Shown one piece after another: positions 8,514-17,315 of a stretch of DNA of 64,000 nt; positions within the stretch are counted from its first letter, which is position 1; each line of letters begins with the position of its first letter. The notes under the pieces were generated by a model that was not told the origin of the DNA, made no database searches, and saw only the letters and a list, made by a program, of their open reading frames with translations. Origin of the DNA: CAVXTF01 sp963701375 (GTDB lineage Bacteria; Actinomycetota; Acidimicrobiia; Acidimicrobiales; CAVXTF01); contig CAVOZT010000004.1 in assembly GCA_963701375.1 (NCBI GenBank), positions 1,550,001 to 1,614,000 on the forward strand, written 5' to 3'. Made by a program: the position numbers and the translations under genes.

Positions 8514-9765
8514 GTGGAGCTTCTTCGCTTTGCGACCGCGGGTTCCGTCGACGACGGCAAGAGCACCTTGATCGGCCGGCTCTTGTACGATTCGAAAGCC
8601 ATTTTCGAGGATCAGCTCGAAGCGGTGAGAGCGCGTGGAGCCGCGAACGCGGCGACGAGTCACCGACCTCGCGTTGCTCACCGACGGCTTGAGAGCCGAG
8701 CGCGAGCAAGGCATCACGATCGACGTGGCGTATCGATATTTCGCCACTCCATTGCGGAAATTCATCATCGCGGACACGCCGGGCCACGTGCAGTACACGC
8801 GCAACATGGTTACGGGTAACTCGACCGCAGACCTCACTCTGGTCCTGGTGGATGCTCGCAAGGGAATCGTCGAGCAGACCCGTCGGCACGCCTTTCTTGC
8901 TTCACTGCTACGGGTGCCGCACTTGCTCGTGTGCGTCAACAAGATGGACCTAGTCGACTACGACCAAGGCGTGTTCGAGGCGATCCGCGAGGAGTTCTCT
9001 TCGTTCGCAAGCAAGCTCGAGGTGTCGGACCTCTCGTTCGTACCTATCTCTGCGCTCGACGGCGACAACGTCGTCCAGCGCTCGCCCAACATGAGTTGGT
9101 ACGAAGGCGCCTCGCTGCTCCACCACCTCGAACAGGTCTACATCGCTTCGGACCGCAATCTCATCGACCCCCGGCTACCGGTCCAATGGGTCGTGAGGCC
9201 CAAGTCGTCCAGTTATCACGACTACCGGGGTTATGCCGGCACGGTTGCGGGCGGCGTTTTCCGTCCTGGCGACGAGGTGACCGTGATCCCCTCCGGGCTC
9301 ACGACGAGGATCACCGCGATAGAGACTTTCGACGGTCCGAAGGACGAGGCCTTTCCCCCGATGGCGGTCGTGATCAGGCTCGAGGAGGACCTCGACATCT
9401 CACGCGGCGATGTCATCTGCCGACCGCACAACAAGCCCATGGTCGGCCAGGACATCGAGGCCATGCTGTGCTGGATGATCGACCGGCCGGTGAAGCCTGG
9501 TGACTTCCTGGCTCTCAAGCACACCACCCGCTGGGTCCGGGCGGTGGTGCGTGACATCCATTACCGACTCGACGTGAACACCCTTCACCGCGACGAGTCG
9601 GCGACGAGCTTGAACTTGAACGAGGTGGGGCGGGTCAGCCTCAGGGTCACCCAACCCCTCTATTACGACAGCTACCGGCGCAACCGTGCGACGGGATCGT
9701 TCGTGCTTGCTGCAGAGGACACAAACGTCACCTGCGGAGCTGGGATGATCCTCGGACAGGACTGA
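8514..9765 (+). CDS. cysN: Sulfate adenylyltransferase large subunit, GTPase (two frameshifts)
   Basis: CysN is the elongation-factor-like GTPase that drives APS synthesis by CysD. From the GTG at 8514 the first 40 or so residues include ATAGSVDDGKSTLIGRLLYD, the P-loop. The rest, in another frame, includes TDGLRAEREQGITIDVAYRY, IIADTPGHVQYTRNM and CVNKMDLVDY (NKxD). Losing one G near 8651 and one T near 8660 explains the shift; repair gives AGDEFTDLALLTDGL. The length after repair, about 418 residues, fits an actinobacterial CysN not fused to CysC. The stop overlaps the cysC start (TGATG). Confidence 0.92.
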
Positions 9766-10397
9766 TGACAGTGGAGAGCCGCTCGCCGGCAAACGTGACA
9801 TGGCACGCGGGTCGCATCAGCCGCTCCGAACGTTGGAGTGCGCTCGGGTGCTCAGGGGGGACCGTGTGGTTCACGGGCCTCTCGGGATCGGGAAAATCGA
9901 CGCTTGCCGCCGCGGTCGAAGCGAGGCTCGTCAAAGAGGGCCGGGCGGCCTACAGGCTCGACGGGGACAACCTCCGGTCCGGTCTGAACGCCGACCTGGA
10001 CTTCAGCCGGGCAGGCCGTGAAGAGAACATACGCAGGGTGGCGGAGGTGGCATGCCTCTTCGCGGACGCCGGGGCGGTGGCTCTGGTGGCGCTGATCAGC
10101 CCGTATCGAGAAGCGCGGATGCGGGCCAGGCAGGAGCACGGCCGGTGTGGGCTCCCGTTCGTCGAAGTCCATATGGCTGCGCCTTTCGACGTCTGCGCGA
10201 AGCGTGACCCGAAGGGGCTCTACGCGCGCGCCTCGACCGGGGGCATCCCCGAGTTCACAGGTGTCGACGACCCTTACGAGCCCCCCGAGGATCCCGAGCT
10301 CGAGCTACGCGCAGACGTGGATTTGAACGAGGCGGTCGAGCGGGTCTTGGGATCTCTCGCCGAAAGTGCGCGCCTGCACTCGGGCCGCACCGATTAG
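9765..10397 (+). CDS. cysC: Adenylyl-sulfate kinase
   Basis: APS kinase of 210 residues that phosphorylates APS to PAPS, the sulfate donor for sulfotransferases or the substrate for reduction. WFTGLSGSGKSTLAAAVEAR is the P-loop and LDGDNLRSGLNADLDFS is the APS-binding segment. KGLYARASTGGIPEFTGVDD matches the conserved KGLYKKARAG region. The start codon overlaps the cysN stop by one base and the 3' end overlaps the convergent sulfatase-like gene by four bases. PAPS formation together with cysQ hints at sulfation or PAPS-dependent assimilation. No PAPS reductase or sulfotransferase is visible in the window. Confidence 0.93.
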   Translation: MTVESRSPANVTWHAGRISRSERWSALGCSGGTVWFTGLSGSGKSTLAAAVEARLVKEGRAAYRLDGDNLRSGLNADLDFSRAGREENIRRVAEVACLFADAGAVALVALISPYREARMRARQEHGRCGLPFVEVHMAAPFDVCAKRDPKGLYARASTGGIPEFTGVDDPYEPPEDPELELRADVDLNEAVERVLGSLAESARLHSGRTD

Positions 10398-11302
10398 CGG
10401 CGCCTCACCCTTCGTTTGATCCCCCTGGCAGCATCGACAAGAGCGTCAGTCGTGTTGTCGAGCAGCTTGTCGGCGAGCTTCGGTCGCGGTCCGGTCGGCG
10501 TGCCGTCGACGACCGGAGGTGTAGACAAGCGGTAGATCAGCGGCACCTCGATCACCTTCGGGTGCTGGAATCCGTGACCCCACTGTCCGTCTTCGCCCCA
10601 GGCATCGCCGTGATCGGCACAGATGATCGCGTTCGCCCCCTCGAACCGGTCGAGGACAGGCGCCAGTTGGGCGTCCACGAATTCGAGGCAGGCGCGCTGC
10701 CTCTCGCGGCACAATTCCGGGTCGTTCCCGTCCACGAATGCTCGGCAGGGTCCTTGGTCGAGCTCCCAAGAAGCGCCTTTGTGCCAATACGGCACGTGTG
10801 TCTCTCCGATGTTCATGAAGACGAACATGGGCCGATCGACGCCGCTCGTCTCCCTCATGACGAAGTCGATCTGCCGGTCGATGTGGTATGTCTCGCCCGC
10901 GTAGAGGAACTTGTCGAAGGGGCGGATGAGCGGCCTCGAGGTCATCATCAGTGGATTGAACCACCCGGCCGCTCCGGTACCGATCGTTAGGTACCCGAGG
11001 CGACGGAACCCGTCGATGATGTTGCGCCCGGACAACCGGACCCACGACGGGGCCGCCCCACCGCCGCCCGCAAGCCGGAAGATGCGGGCGTAGTGCGGGT
11101 TTGCGTACGGCTCCGGCAGGTCGATCCCCGGCGTGAAACCCATGAACATCGCGGCGTGCGAGCTGAATGTGAAGGATCCTGGTGCCTGCGCCTTGATCAG
11201 CCGCCCGACACTCTTCAGGTTCGGGGCGTCGGCAACCTCGAACGTGTCGAAACGGCAAGAGTCGACGGTGATGAACAGAATCGAAGAAGGGTGGGGTGCC
11301 AC
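10394..11302 (-). CDS. Alkaline phosphatase/sulfatase superfamily protein
   Basis: A protein of 302 residues with the sulfatase-superfamily metal framework. ILFITVDSCRFDTF carries the first metal Asp, SFTFSSHAAMFMGF corresponds to the nucleophile region where sulfatases have the LPSHAS-type segment, FMNIGETHVPYWH supplies a His, and ICADHGDAWGEDGQWGHG is the second metal site. There is no signal peptide, so it may act in the cytoplasm. The Cys-x-Pro-x-Arg motif needed for formylglycine is absent, so a true type I sulfatase is unlikely; a phosphotransferase or phosphodiesterase acting on glycans fits better. The GTG start at 11302 follows an AGGGAG ribosome site. It diverges from the glycosyltransferase at 11401. 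Confidence 0.72.
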   Translation of the reverse strand: MAPHPSSILFITVDSCRFDTFEVADAPNLKSVGRLIKAQAPGSFTFSSHAAMFMGFTPGIDLPEPYANPHYARIFRLAGGGGAAPSWVRLSGRNIIDGFRRLGYLTIGTGAAGWFNPLMMTSRPLIRPFDKFLYAGETYHIDRQIDFVMRETSGVDRPMFVFMNIGETHVPYWHKGASWELDQGPCRAFVDGNDPELCRERQRACLEFVDAQLAPVLDRFEGANAIICADHGDAWGEDGQWGHGFQHPKVIEVPLIYRLSTPPVVDGTPTGPRPKLADKLLDNTTDALVDAARGIKRRVRRR

Positions 11303-11400
11303 ATCGCTCCCTGGCGTCGTCGAGCGGAAAGCGAGCCTATCGTGGGGCTCACAGTGGCGTCTCCGAGCGGAACAGAAGGTTTCGAGAGCGCCTACACGAC

Positions 11401-12290
11401 ATGATCAACATCGCGACGGTTCATTGGCGGTCGCCCAAGTGGATAGGCGTCCAACTCGACTATCTCGAGCGGAGCATCGACGCCCCGTTCCGGGTCTTTG
11501 CTGCCTTGAACGGGATCGAGGACGGGGCTCTTTGGGACCGCTTCGATTTCGCCGAGGACATGGAGGGGGGACATCCCGAGAAGCTCAATGCATTGGCGGG
11601 TGTCATTGCCGGTAAGTCCGACCCGTCGGATGTATTGATCTTCTTGGACGGTGATGCGTTCCCGGTCCAAAAGCTGACGCCATGGCTTGACGAGGCTCTC
11701 TCCCGCCATCCGTTGGTGGCGGTGCAGCGGCGCGAGATCCTCGACGACCGCCGGCCTCATCCTTGCTTCTGCGCGACCACCGTCGGGTTCTGGCAGGAGA
11801 TCGGGGGGATTGGAGGAGAGCCAAATGGGTGGCGCCCGACGGTCGGGTGCACGACGACGTGGGGTCCAGGTTGATGCTCGAGCTAGAAGAGCGCGGCATC
11901 GATTGGCAACCGATGCTCCGCACCAACACCAAAGAGGTCCACCCGGTCTGGTTCGCCGTGTACGGCCATCGGATCTACCACCACGGCGCCGGTTTCCGCC
12001 CGCCGATCAGCAGGGTCGACATCGACAAGGCGTATTCTGGGCCTTGGAGGCCTATGGAGCAGCAAAGCCTGGGGATGCTCGTCACGGCTCTGAGACGAAA
12101 GCCCTCGCTCGTTTTGTCGATCCGGCCCCGCCATCTCACCACTGCGAGACGAGCCGTACGGCGCACCTTGGTACAGGTGCGCACCAGGTGGACCGTGAAG
12201 AGGGCCGATAAGCAGTCGGACCGGATGTTCGGCGAGATCCTGAACGACCCCTCGTTCTACCGCCGCCTGGATGGAGCAGCCGGTAAATAA
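11401..12290 (+). CDS. Putative glycosyltransferase (frameshifted in this sequence)
   Basis: After adding one G to the G-run near 11805 the gene encodes about 297 residues. The N terminus INIATVHWRSPKWIGVQLDY resembles capsule glycosyltransferases, and DVLIFLDGDAFPVQKL supplies a DxD-type metal/nucleotide-sugar site. Downstream are GFWQEIGGDWRRAKWV, GRVHDDVGSRLMLELEERG and FAVYGHRIYHHGAGFR, where the His pair may act in acceptor binding. The family is not one I can name with certainty. Its divergent neighbour is the sulfatase-like gene, with 98 bases between. It probably modifies an exported glycan. Confidence 0.65.
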
Positions 12291-12455
12291 GGATTGCACC
12301 TGCCAATCGTTCGCGAATGGTAAAGGAATGCTTGCAGGTGTTGACCCCAATTCGTCAATATACCCACTTCTGGTGATGCCGCGTGAAGCCTGTGTGACAC
12401 ATACTGGGCGAAGCCACCGGCGGCAGGCGCCGGTCGACGAGTTAGCAGGGGGAAA

Positions 12456-12941
12456 ATGATCCGCAATCACAGTCTTCGCATGATGGGAATGACCACGTTG
12501 TCGGCGATCGGCCTTGCCGGAGTGCTCGTACTCGGCTCCGCGTCGATCGCAGCTGCAGCAGGTCCTACGACTCTCAAATTGCACCCGAAGATCGTCTCGG
12601 CAACTGCTTGCGCCCCCACCACGGGTTGCAACATGACGGTCACTTGGGCGCACGCTCACCACTCGAACGTACAAGGTGGACTGGTACTCGTGGAGTGCAA
12701 CTTCAACGTGTACTCCGGGGACGCAGCCGCGTGCAACGAGAACCCGAACAACCTTGACCAGCCGGGTGGGCCTTGGGTTCCGGCTGACCAGCACTCGAAC
12801 GGGTCGGATGTGATTCAGGTGGAAAGTGGGCCCGTCGGGGACGGGACCTGCAATTCCGGCCAGGTCTGCGCCATAGTTCTGGCGAATATCACGACCATGG
12901 CGCCTATCGCGGGGCCAACTGCCTTCGGGTTGACTCCGTAA
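12456..12941 (+). CDS. Secreted neocarzinostatin-fold-like protein
   Basis: A protein of 161 residues with a clear signal peptide (basic start, hydrophobic core LSAIGLAGVLVLGSASIA, cleavage near AAAAG). The mature part, about 125 residues, matches the spacing of enediyne apoproteins. VLVECNFNVYSGDAAACN parallels the first disulfide loop, ADQHSNGSDVIQVESG the middle strands, GDGTCNSGQVCAIVLAN the second disulfide loop, and a GPTAFGL end closes the sandwich. A strong AGGGGGA ribosome site precedes the ATG. No enediyne or other natural-product genes are nearby, so a role as an antibiotic carrier is not implied. The fold is a strong inference from spacing; the function is unknown. A hairpin and a strong terminator follow. 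Confidence 0.65.
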   Translation: MIRNHSLRMMGMTTLSAIGLAGVLVLGSASIAAAAGPTTLKLHPKIVSATACAPTTGCNMTVTWAHAHHSNVQGGLVLVECNFNVYSGDAAACNENPNNLDQPGGPWVPADQHSNGSDVIQVESGPVGDGTCNSGQVCAIVLANITTMAPIAGPTAFGLTP

Positions 12942-12958
12942 CATCGGGTTCATACCGT

Positions 12959-13000
12959 GAGCGTCGCTGCACCGCAGCAGTTCCGATAGCAGCGACGCTC
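12959..13000. other. 12-bp perfect inverted repeat
   Basis: GAGCGTCGCTGC at 12959-12970 pairs perfectly with GCAGCGACGCTC at 12989-13000 across an 18-base loop. It lies between the secreted-protein stop and the terminator at 13016, and would form a stable hairpin at the 3' end of that mRNA. It may protect the transcript or bind a protein. Confidence 0.65.
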
Positions 13001-13015
13001 GAGCACGAATGAAAC

Positions 13016-13042
13016 AAGCCGGGCCTTCGGGCCCGGCTTTTT
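13016..13042 (+). terminator. Rho-independent terminator with TTCG loop
   Basis: AAGCCGGGCC at 13016-13025, the tetraloop TTCG, then GGCCCGGCTT at 13030-13039 followed by more Ts form a textbook intrinsic terminator for the secreted-protein gene. The A residues on the other side also allow it to stop the convergent minus-strand operon ending at 13090. Confidence 0.92.
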
Positions 13043-13089
13043 CGCGGAGTTCTTGTTGCGTGTTCCTTCTTACAGGATCGAAACCCGGA

Positions 13090-13344
13090 TCAGAATTCCG
13101 CCCGGCGCCTGGCCGTGATGGGAATGAGGGCAGCGACGACGAGTACCACGACGCCGATCACCAGAGCCGCGACGCCGTGCTTGGTCCCGTGCTTGGTCCC
13201 GTGCACCGCGTACGCCGGGAAGAAATGCGGGTACGAGTGCGCAGGGAGCGCAAGGTAAATGACGCCGGCGGCGATGGCGAGAAGACCCACGATCACCAAC
13301 AAGAGGGTCAATACCTTCTGCCAGGCTTGAAGCTCGCTCCACAT
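13090..13344 (-). CDS. Small two-helix membrane protein
   Basis: A protein of 84 residues from the ATG at 13344 (MWSELQAWQKVLTLLL). Two membrane helices (VLTLLLVIVGLLAIAAGVIY and AALVIGVVVLVVAALIPI) flank a short loop with the repeat GTKHGTKH, encoded by a perfect 12-bp tandem duplication, and a basic tail ends the protein. It begins 12 bases after the histidine kinase stop, so it is probably the third gene of the two-component operon. It could be a small regulator or target of the kinase, but no family is recognised. Confidence 0.65.
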   Translation of the reverse strand: MWSELQAWQKVLTLLLVIVGLLAIAAGVIYLALPAHSYPHFFPAYAVHGTKHGTKHGVAALVIGVVVLVVAALIPITARRRAEF

Positions 13345-13355
13345 GGGCGGGCATC

Positions 13356-14804
13356 CTACCGGTCGGGAACTCTGGCGGCACTTGAGGAAGATGAGCTCGG
13401 CCGGTGCCCGTCGAGGCCCGCGGGCGGCGCCTTCGATTGCATCCAAATCGTCATCCGGGTGCCGAATCCGTCTGCGACCGGGGACTCTGCTGTGCACCTC
13501 GACCCCATGGCCTCTGCGAGCTCGGCCACGATCGCGAGCCCCAGTCCAGTCCCGAGCTTGCGGGTAGGCACTCGGTCCGAGCTGAAGTGGCGTTCGAAAA
13601 CGTGGGGAAGGTCAGCGGCGATGATCCCTGGTCCGTCGTCTACGACCCAGATGACGGTCTCGGAACCCACCGTTCCAGCACCGATCTGGACCTTGGAGGT
13701 CGTGAACTTGAAGGCGTTCTCGACGAGATTGGCGACGACCTGCCCGAGGCGGTCAGGGTCTGCGTCGACCCAAAGCTGTGTGTCGCCGGCCACGACGGTC
13801 TCGAGCTCTACCGAATTGGCGTCCGCCTCGGGCCGGAACCCGACGGCCACCGCCTCGACGATCTCGGCGCACTCGACTCGCTCCATGTGCAGCGAGAATT
13901 GGCGAGCGTCGAGCCGCGGAAGATCGAGGAGGTCTTCCACCAGACGCTCGAGGCGTCTCGCCTCGCTCCCGATGATCCGGACAGCGCCGGCGACGTCCTC
14001 TGTCGCGCCGTCCGTGATGGCGTCCGCGTAGCCCCTGATCGACGTGAGCGGAGTGCGCAGCTCGTGGGAGACCGAAAGGAGGAACTGCCGACCCAGTCCC
14101 TGCGCCCGCGCAAGGCTCTCTCCCATCGTGTTCATGGATTCGGCAAGCTCTCTCAGTTCGGGGTAGTCGTGAGGATTCGTCGGCACCCTGGCCGACAGGT
14201 CACCCCCTGCGATCTTCCCCGTGGTGCTCACTGCCTCCTCGAGAGGCGCGCTTATCCGCCGTGCCAGCAAAGCTGCCACAGCCGCCCCGATCACGAGCAC
14301 CACGCCCGCCACGAGGAGGAAGTAGCCGATACCGTTCACCGGGCTCTTCACGTGTCGAGTGATCACGAGCACGGGCTGGTCCTGCGCTGAGATACCGAGG
14401 GCCTGTCGCCTTATCGAGTCCAAAGAGATCGGGACGGCTGCGAACACCTCGTGGCCGACGTTTCCGGAAACCGTCTCTCCTGCGACGAGGGCTGTCGAGT
14501 TCACGACGGACGGATACAGAGGGAGGGGCAACCCGCTTACGGTGCCCTGCGGGGAGACGCTTGCGACACTGACCGAGTCGAATCCACCTGCCTGCTTGAG
14601 AACCTGCCTGAGTGCCTTCGCGATCTTGCGGTCGTTCGTCGTGTACGACGAGACGAGCTCGCCGAGAGCCTGGGCCTCGGGAGTCAGCTCGTTCTCGCTC
14701 GTCGAGATGGCGGCCCGCTGGACCAAAAGGACGCTCGCTCCGACGGTGAGCACGAGGGTGCCGACCACCACGGCGAGTATGGCGATCGTGAGCCGCCGGC
14801 GCAC
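13356..14804 (-). CDS. Sensor histidine kinase, HAMP-containing
   Basis: A membrane sensor kinase of about 482 residues. Helix 1 (LTIAILAVVVGTLVLTVGA) and helix 2 (YFLLVAGVVLVIGAAVAALL) bracket an extracytoplasmic domain of about 130 residues. HAMP sequence follows (RRISAPLEEAVSTTGKIAGG), then the H-box LLSVSHELRTPLTSIRGYAD with the phospho-accepting His. The ATP lid is complete: ENAFKF (N box), VVDDGPGI (G1), FERHFSS (F box) and GTGLGLAIV (G2). I take the GTG at 14804 as the start, 11 bases after the regulator stop with AAGAG just upstream. It should sense an envelope signal and phosphorylate the regulator encoded before it. Confidence 0.92.
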   Translation of the reverse strand: MRRRLTIAILAVVVGTLVLTVGASVLLVQRAAISTSENELTPEAQALGELVSSYTTNDRKIAKALRQVLKQAGGFDSVSVASVSPQGTVSGLPLPLYPSVVNSTALVAGETVSGNVGHEVFAAVPISLDSIRRQALGISAQDQPVLVITRHVKSPVNGIGYFLLVAGVVLVIGAAVAALLARRISAPLEEAVSTTGKIAGGDLSARVPTNPHDYPELRELAESMNTMGESLARAQGLGRQFLLSVSHELRTPLTSIRGYADAITDGATEDVAGAVRIIGSEARRLERLVEDLLDLPRLDARQFSLHMERVECAEIVEAVAVGFRPEADANSVELETVVAGDTQLWVDADPDRLGQVVANLVENAFKFTTSKVQIGAGTVGSETVIWVVDDGPGIIAADLPHVFERHFSSDRVPTRKLGTGLGLAIVAELAEAMGSRCTAESPVADGFGTRMTIWMQSKAPPAGLDGHRPSSSSSSAARVPDR

Positions 14805-14815
14805 GATCTCTTGGC

Positions 14816-15497
14816 CTACGAAAGCCTGTAGCCGACGCCCCAGACCGTGGTGAGCGGCAGGTCGGCACCGAGCTTCTTGCGGAGTTGACGCACGTGCACG
14901 TCGACAGTTCGCTCGTCGCCGTACCAGCCCTCGCCCCACACGCCGTCCAAGAGCTGACGACGGCTCAGCGCAAGTCCATGATTGGAGAAGAGATATGCGA
15001 GAAGGTCGAATTCGCGCGTCGTGAACGCGACCACATACTCACCGACCCTCACCTCGCGGCGCCCGGTGTCCACCGTCACACGGCCGATCTCCATGACAGC
15101 CGACGGCGTCTGTTCGCGTGCTTGGGTCCGTCTGAGCACGGCGCGAACTCGCGCTACCAGCTCGCGGCGGCGAGAACGGCTTCGCGACGTAGTCGTCCGC
15201 CCCGAGCTCGAGGCCGAGGACGCGATCGACCTCGTCGTCGCGGGCCGTCAGCATCACGACGGGCGGTCCTCGCTCCGCCCTCAGCTTGCGGCACACGTCG
15301 AGGCCGTCCAGCTCGCCGGGCAGACCCACGTCGACGATCGCGAGTTGCGGATGTTCACGCGCGATGTAGACGAGCCCCTTTTCGGCGTCCTCAGCTTGGA
15401 GAACTCTGAAGCCCTGCTTTTGGAGGTACATGCTGACCAGGTCCGAGATGTTGCGATCATCTTCGATTACCACGATCGTGTCCCGGTCTTGGATCAT
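14816..15497 (-). CDS. OmpR/PhoB-family response regulator (frameshifted)
   Basis: The receiver domain reads TIVVIEDDRNISDLVSMYL, with LAIVDVGLPGELDGLDVC holding the phospho-Asp and ADDYVAKPFSP the conserved Lys. The winged-helix output domain has FTTREFDLLAYLFSNHGLAL, TVDVHVRQLRKKLGA and the usual WGVGYRLS end. The two halves lie in different frames; a two-base loss or one-base gain in the CG run near 15165 is enough to join them as PFSPPRELVARVRAVLRR. The ATG at 15497 is chosen because it directly precedes the receiver strand. It forms an operon with the kinase and the small membrane protein. Confidence 0.9.
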
Positions 15498-15546
15498 GGC
15501 CGACAGTCTGTCACCGGGGATTTGCCGGTGTGCCAGCATCAATCGG

Positions 15547-16384
15547 ATGATCAGCGTCGTGGTGGCCGTGCTCGACGGCCTCCCCTGGCTGGACGAGCAG
15601 CTTTCGGCCTTGGCAGCTCAAGAGTGCTCGTCAGACTGGGAGGTGATCGTCGCGGACAACGGCTCGACTGACGCAAGCGCAGCCACAGCCCGCTCTTGGG
15701 GAGACCGTTGCGGTGCGATCCGCCTGGTCGACGTGTCGGCGCGCCGGGGCCCGGCCGCCGCCCGCAACATCGGCACGCAGCTGGCACGCGGGGACATGCT
15801 CGCATTCTGCGACGCGGACGACGTCGTCCAGCCTGGATGGCTCCAAGCCATGCATTCCTCGCTGGAGACCGCCGATGTCGTGGCAGGGGCCTTCGAGCTG
15901 GGCTCTCTCAACGGCGGCGAGCGGGGGAAACCTGCCCCGGCAGTCACAAGCCAGATCGGGCACCTGCCCGCCGGGCTGGCGGCCAACCTCGGGGTGAGGC
16001 GGACCGCGTTCGAGGCCGTTGGCGGATTCGACGAGACGCTCCGGGTCGGAGAGGACATCGACCTTTGCTGGCGCCTGCAGCTCGCCGGCTTCGAGTTCGC
16101 CACCCAACTCGACGCGGTGGTTGCCAAGCGGGAGCGGGCAACGGGCTCTTTGGTCTTTCGACAGGGCTTTTCCCATGGCAGAAGCGTTCCGCGCCTCTTA
16201 CCGGAAACATCGTGAGGAGGGAATCAGGCGCGATCTGACGGGAGCGCTGAAGTCATGGGGTTGGCTCGTGCTCCAGTTACCGCGGCTGTTCGACCCGGGG
16301 CGCCGTCGACTCTGGCTGCGCGTTGCAGGTGTCCGGGTGGGGAGGCTCATCGGGTCGGCGGAGAACCGCGTCTTCTCTCCCTGA
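15547..16384 (+). CDS. Glycosyltransferase family 2 (frameshifted)
   Basis: After removing one T near 16197 the gene encodes about 278 residues. ISVVVAVLDGLPWLDEQLSA, VIVADNGSTDASAA and FCDADDVVQPGW (DxD) are GT-A family 2 hallmarks. GGFDETLRVGEDIDLCWRLQ is the EDxDLxxR acceptor segment. The C terminus reads GFSHGRSVPRLYRKHREEG once repaired, with a basic membrane-facing end. It is divergent from the two-component operon (49 bases between starts) and stands 82 bases before trpC. The product is probably an envelope or exopolysaccharide glycan. Confidence 0.85.
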
Positions 16385-16454
16385 GATGGGCGTTTTGCGA
16401 ACGGACGAGCGACCCTCCGCACGGTCGTGGCTCTGAGCCTGCGGTGCCTTGCCG

Positions 16455-16460
16455 TAGTGT
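16455..16460 (+). promoter_or_regulatory. Candidate -10 box for a leaderless trp operon mRNA
   Basis: TAGTGT lies at -12 to -7 relative to the A of the trpC ATG at 16467, the spacing expected if transcription starts at the start codon. There is no Shine-Dalgarno sequence before this ATG, which supports the idea. No clear -35 box or tryptophan leader peptide is visible in the 82-base gap. Confidence 0.45.
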
Positions 16461-16466
16461 TTACAG

Positions 16467-17315
16467 ATGACCGAGGGCCGCGCGCCGGGAGCGACCTACC
16501 TGTCCGGCATCGTCGCAGCTCACAGGGAGAGGGCTTCTCTCGATGCTCGCGATCCCGTCCTGCTCGAGTCAAAGGCGCGAACATCGCCCTCGCCACGGAG
16601 CTTCGGGACGGCCCTGTCGAAGATGGCCGCCGGCCGCGGAGCTGCGGTGATCGCCGAGATCAAGCGACGTTCTCCTTCCAAGGGTGATCTCGCACTTGAT
16701 CTGGACCCGGTCGCACTGGCCGCCGCTTACGAAGCAGGTGGCGCTGCGTGCCTTTCGGTGCTCACCGACGAGAAGTTCTTCGGTGGCTCGGTCTCGGACC
16801 TGCAGTCTGCGAGGGGCGCCTGCACCCTTCCCGTCCTGCGCAAGGACTTCACGGTCTGCGCCAATGACGTAGCGGACGCCCGCTTGATCGGCGCAGACGC
16901 CATCCTGCTCATAGTCGCTGCGTTGAGCCGCGAAGAGCTCGCGTCGTTCGTCCACGTCGCCTCGAGACTCGAGCTCGACTGCCTGGTGGAGGTCCACGAC
17001 GAAGACGAACTTTCCGAAGCGCTCGCGTGCGGCGCCCGTCTCGTAGGGGTCAATCAGCGTGACCTGCGCACCTTCGAGGTGGACCCCGAGTTGGCCGTCA
17101 GGTTGTCGGCGCTGATCCCCGACGGGGTCGTCGCGGTTGCAGAGTCAGGTATACGTGGTCCCGCAGACGTGTCGCGGCTCGCCTCTTGCGGGTACCAGGC
17201 CGTGCTCGTGGGGGAGTCACTCGTAACCTCGGAAGATCCTGTGACGGCGACGAGAGAGCTCACCGGACACCCGGTCGGACCACGCCGGCCCTCGCGTGCG
17301 ATGGCGGGTGGTTGA
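16467..17315 (+). CDS. trpC: Indole-3-glycerol phosphate synthase
   Basis: TrpC of 282 residues closes the ring of CdRP to indole-3-glycerol phosphate in tryptophan synthesis. Signature elements of the (beta-alpha)8 barrel are present: VIAEIKRRSPSKGDL with the catalytic Lys, FFGGSVSDLQ, PVLRKDFTV with a second Lys, LVEVHDEDEL, VGVNQRDLRTF, VAVAESGIRGPADV and AVLVGESLV. The length is normal. trpF starts on the base after the stop. trpE, trpD and trpG are not in the window, so only the later half of the pathway is clustered here. Confidence 0.96.
   Translation: MTEGRAPGATYLSGIVAAHRERASLDARDPVLLESKARTSPSPRSFGTALSKMAAGRGAAVIAEIKRRSPSKGDLALDLDPVALAAAYEAGGAACLSVLTDEKFFGGSVSDLQSARGACTLPVLRKDFTVCANDVADARLIGADAILLIVAALSREELASFVHVASRLELDCLVEVHDEDELSEALACGARLVGVNQRDLRTFEVDPELAVRLSALIPDGVVAVAESGIRGPADVSRLASCGYQAVLVGESLVTSEDPVTATRELTGHPVGPRRPSRAMAGG

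Noticed and set aside
10394..11302. A formylglycine-dependent type I sulfatase
   Set aside because: The required Cys/Ser-x-Pro-x-Arg motif is not present and there is no signal peptide, so I only assign the superfamily.
12456..12941. Part of an enediyne biosynthetic cluster
   Set aside because: Flanking genes are a glycosyltransferase and a two-component system. There is no polyketide synthase, tailoring enzyme or resistance gene.
16385..16466. A trp leader peptide/attenuator before trpC
   Set aside because: No short frame with consecutive Trp codons and no terminator/antiterminator pair in the 82-base gap.
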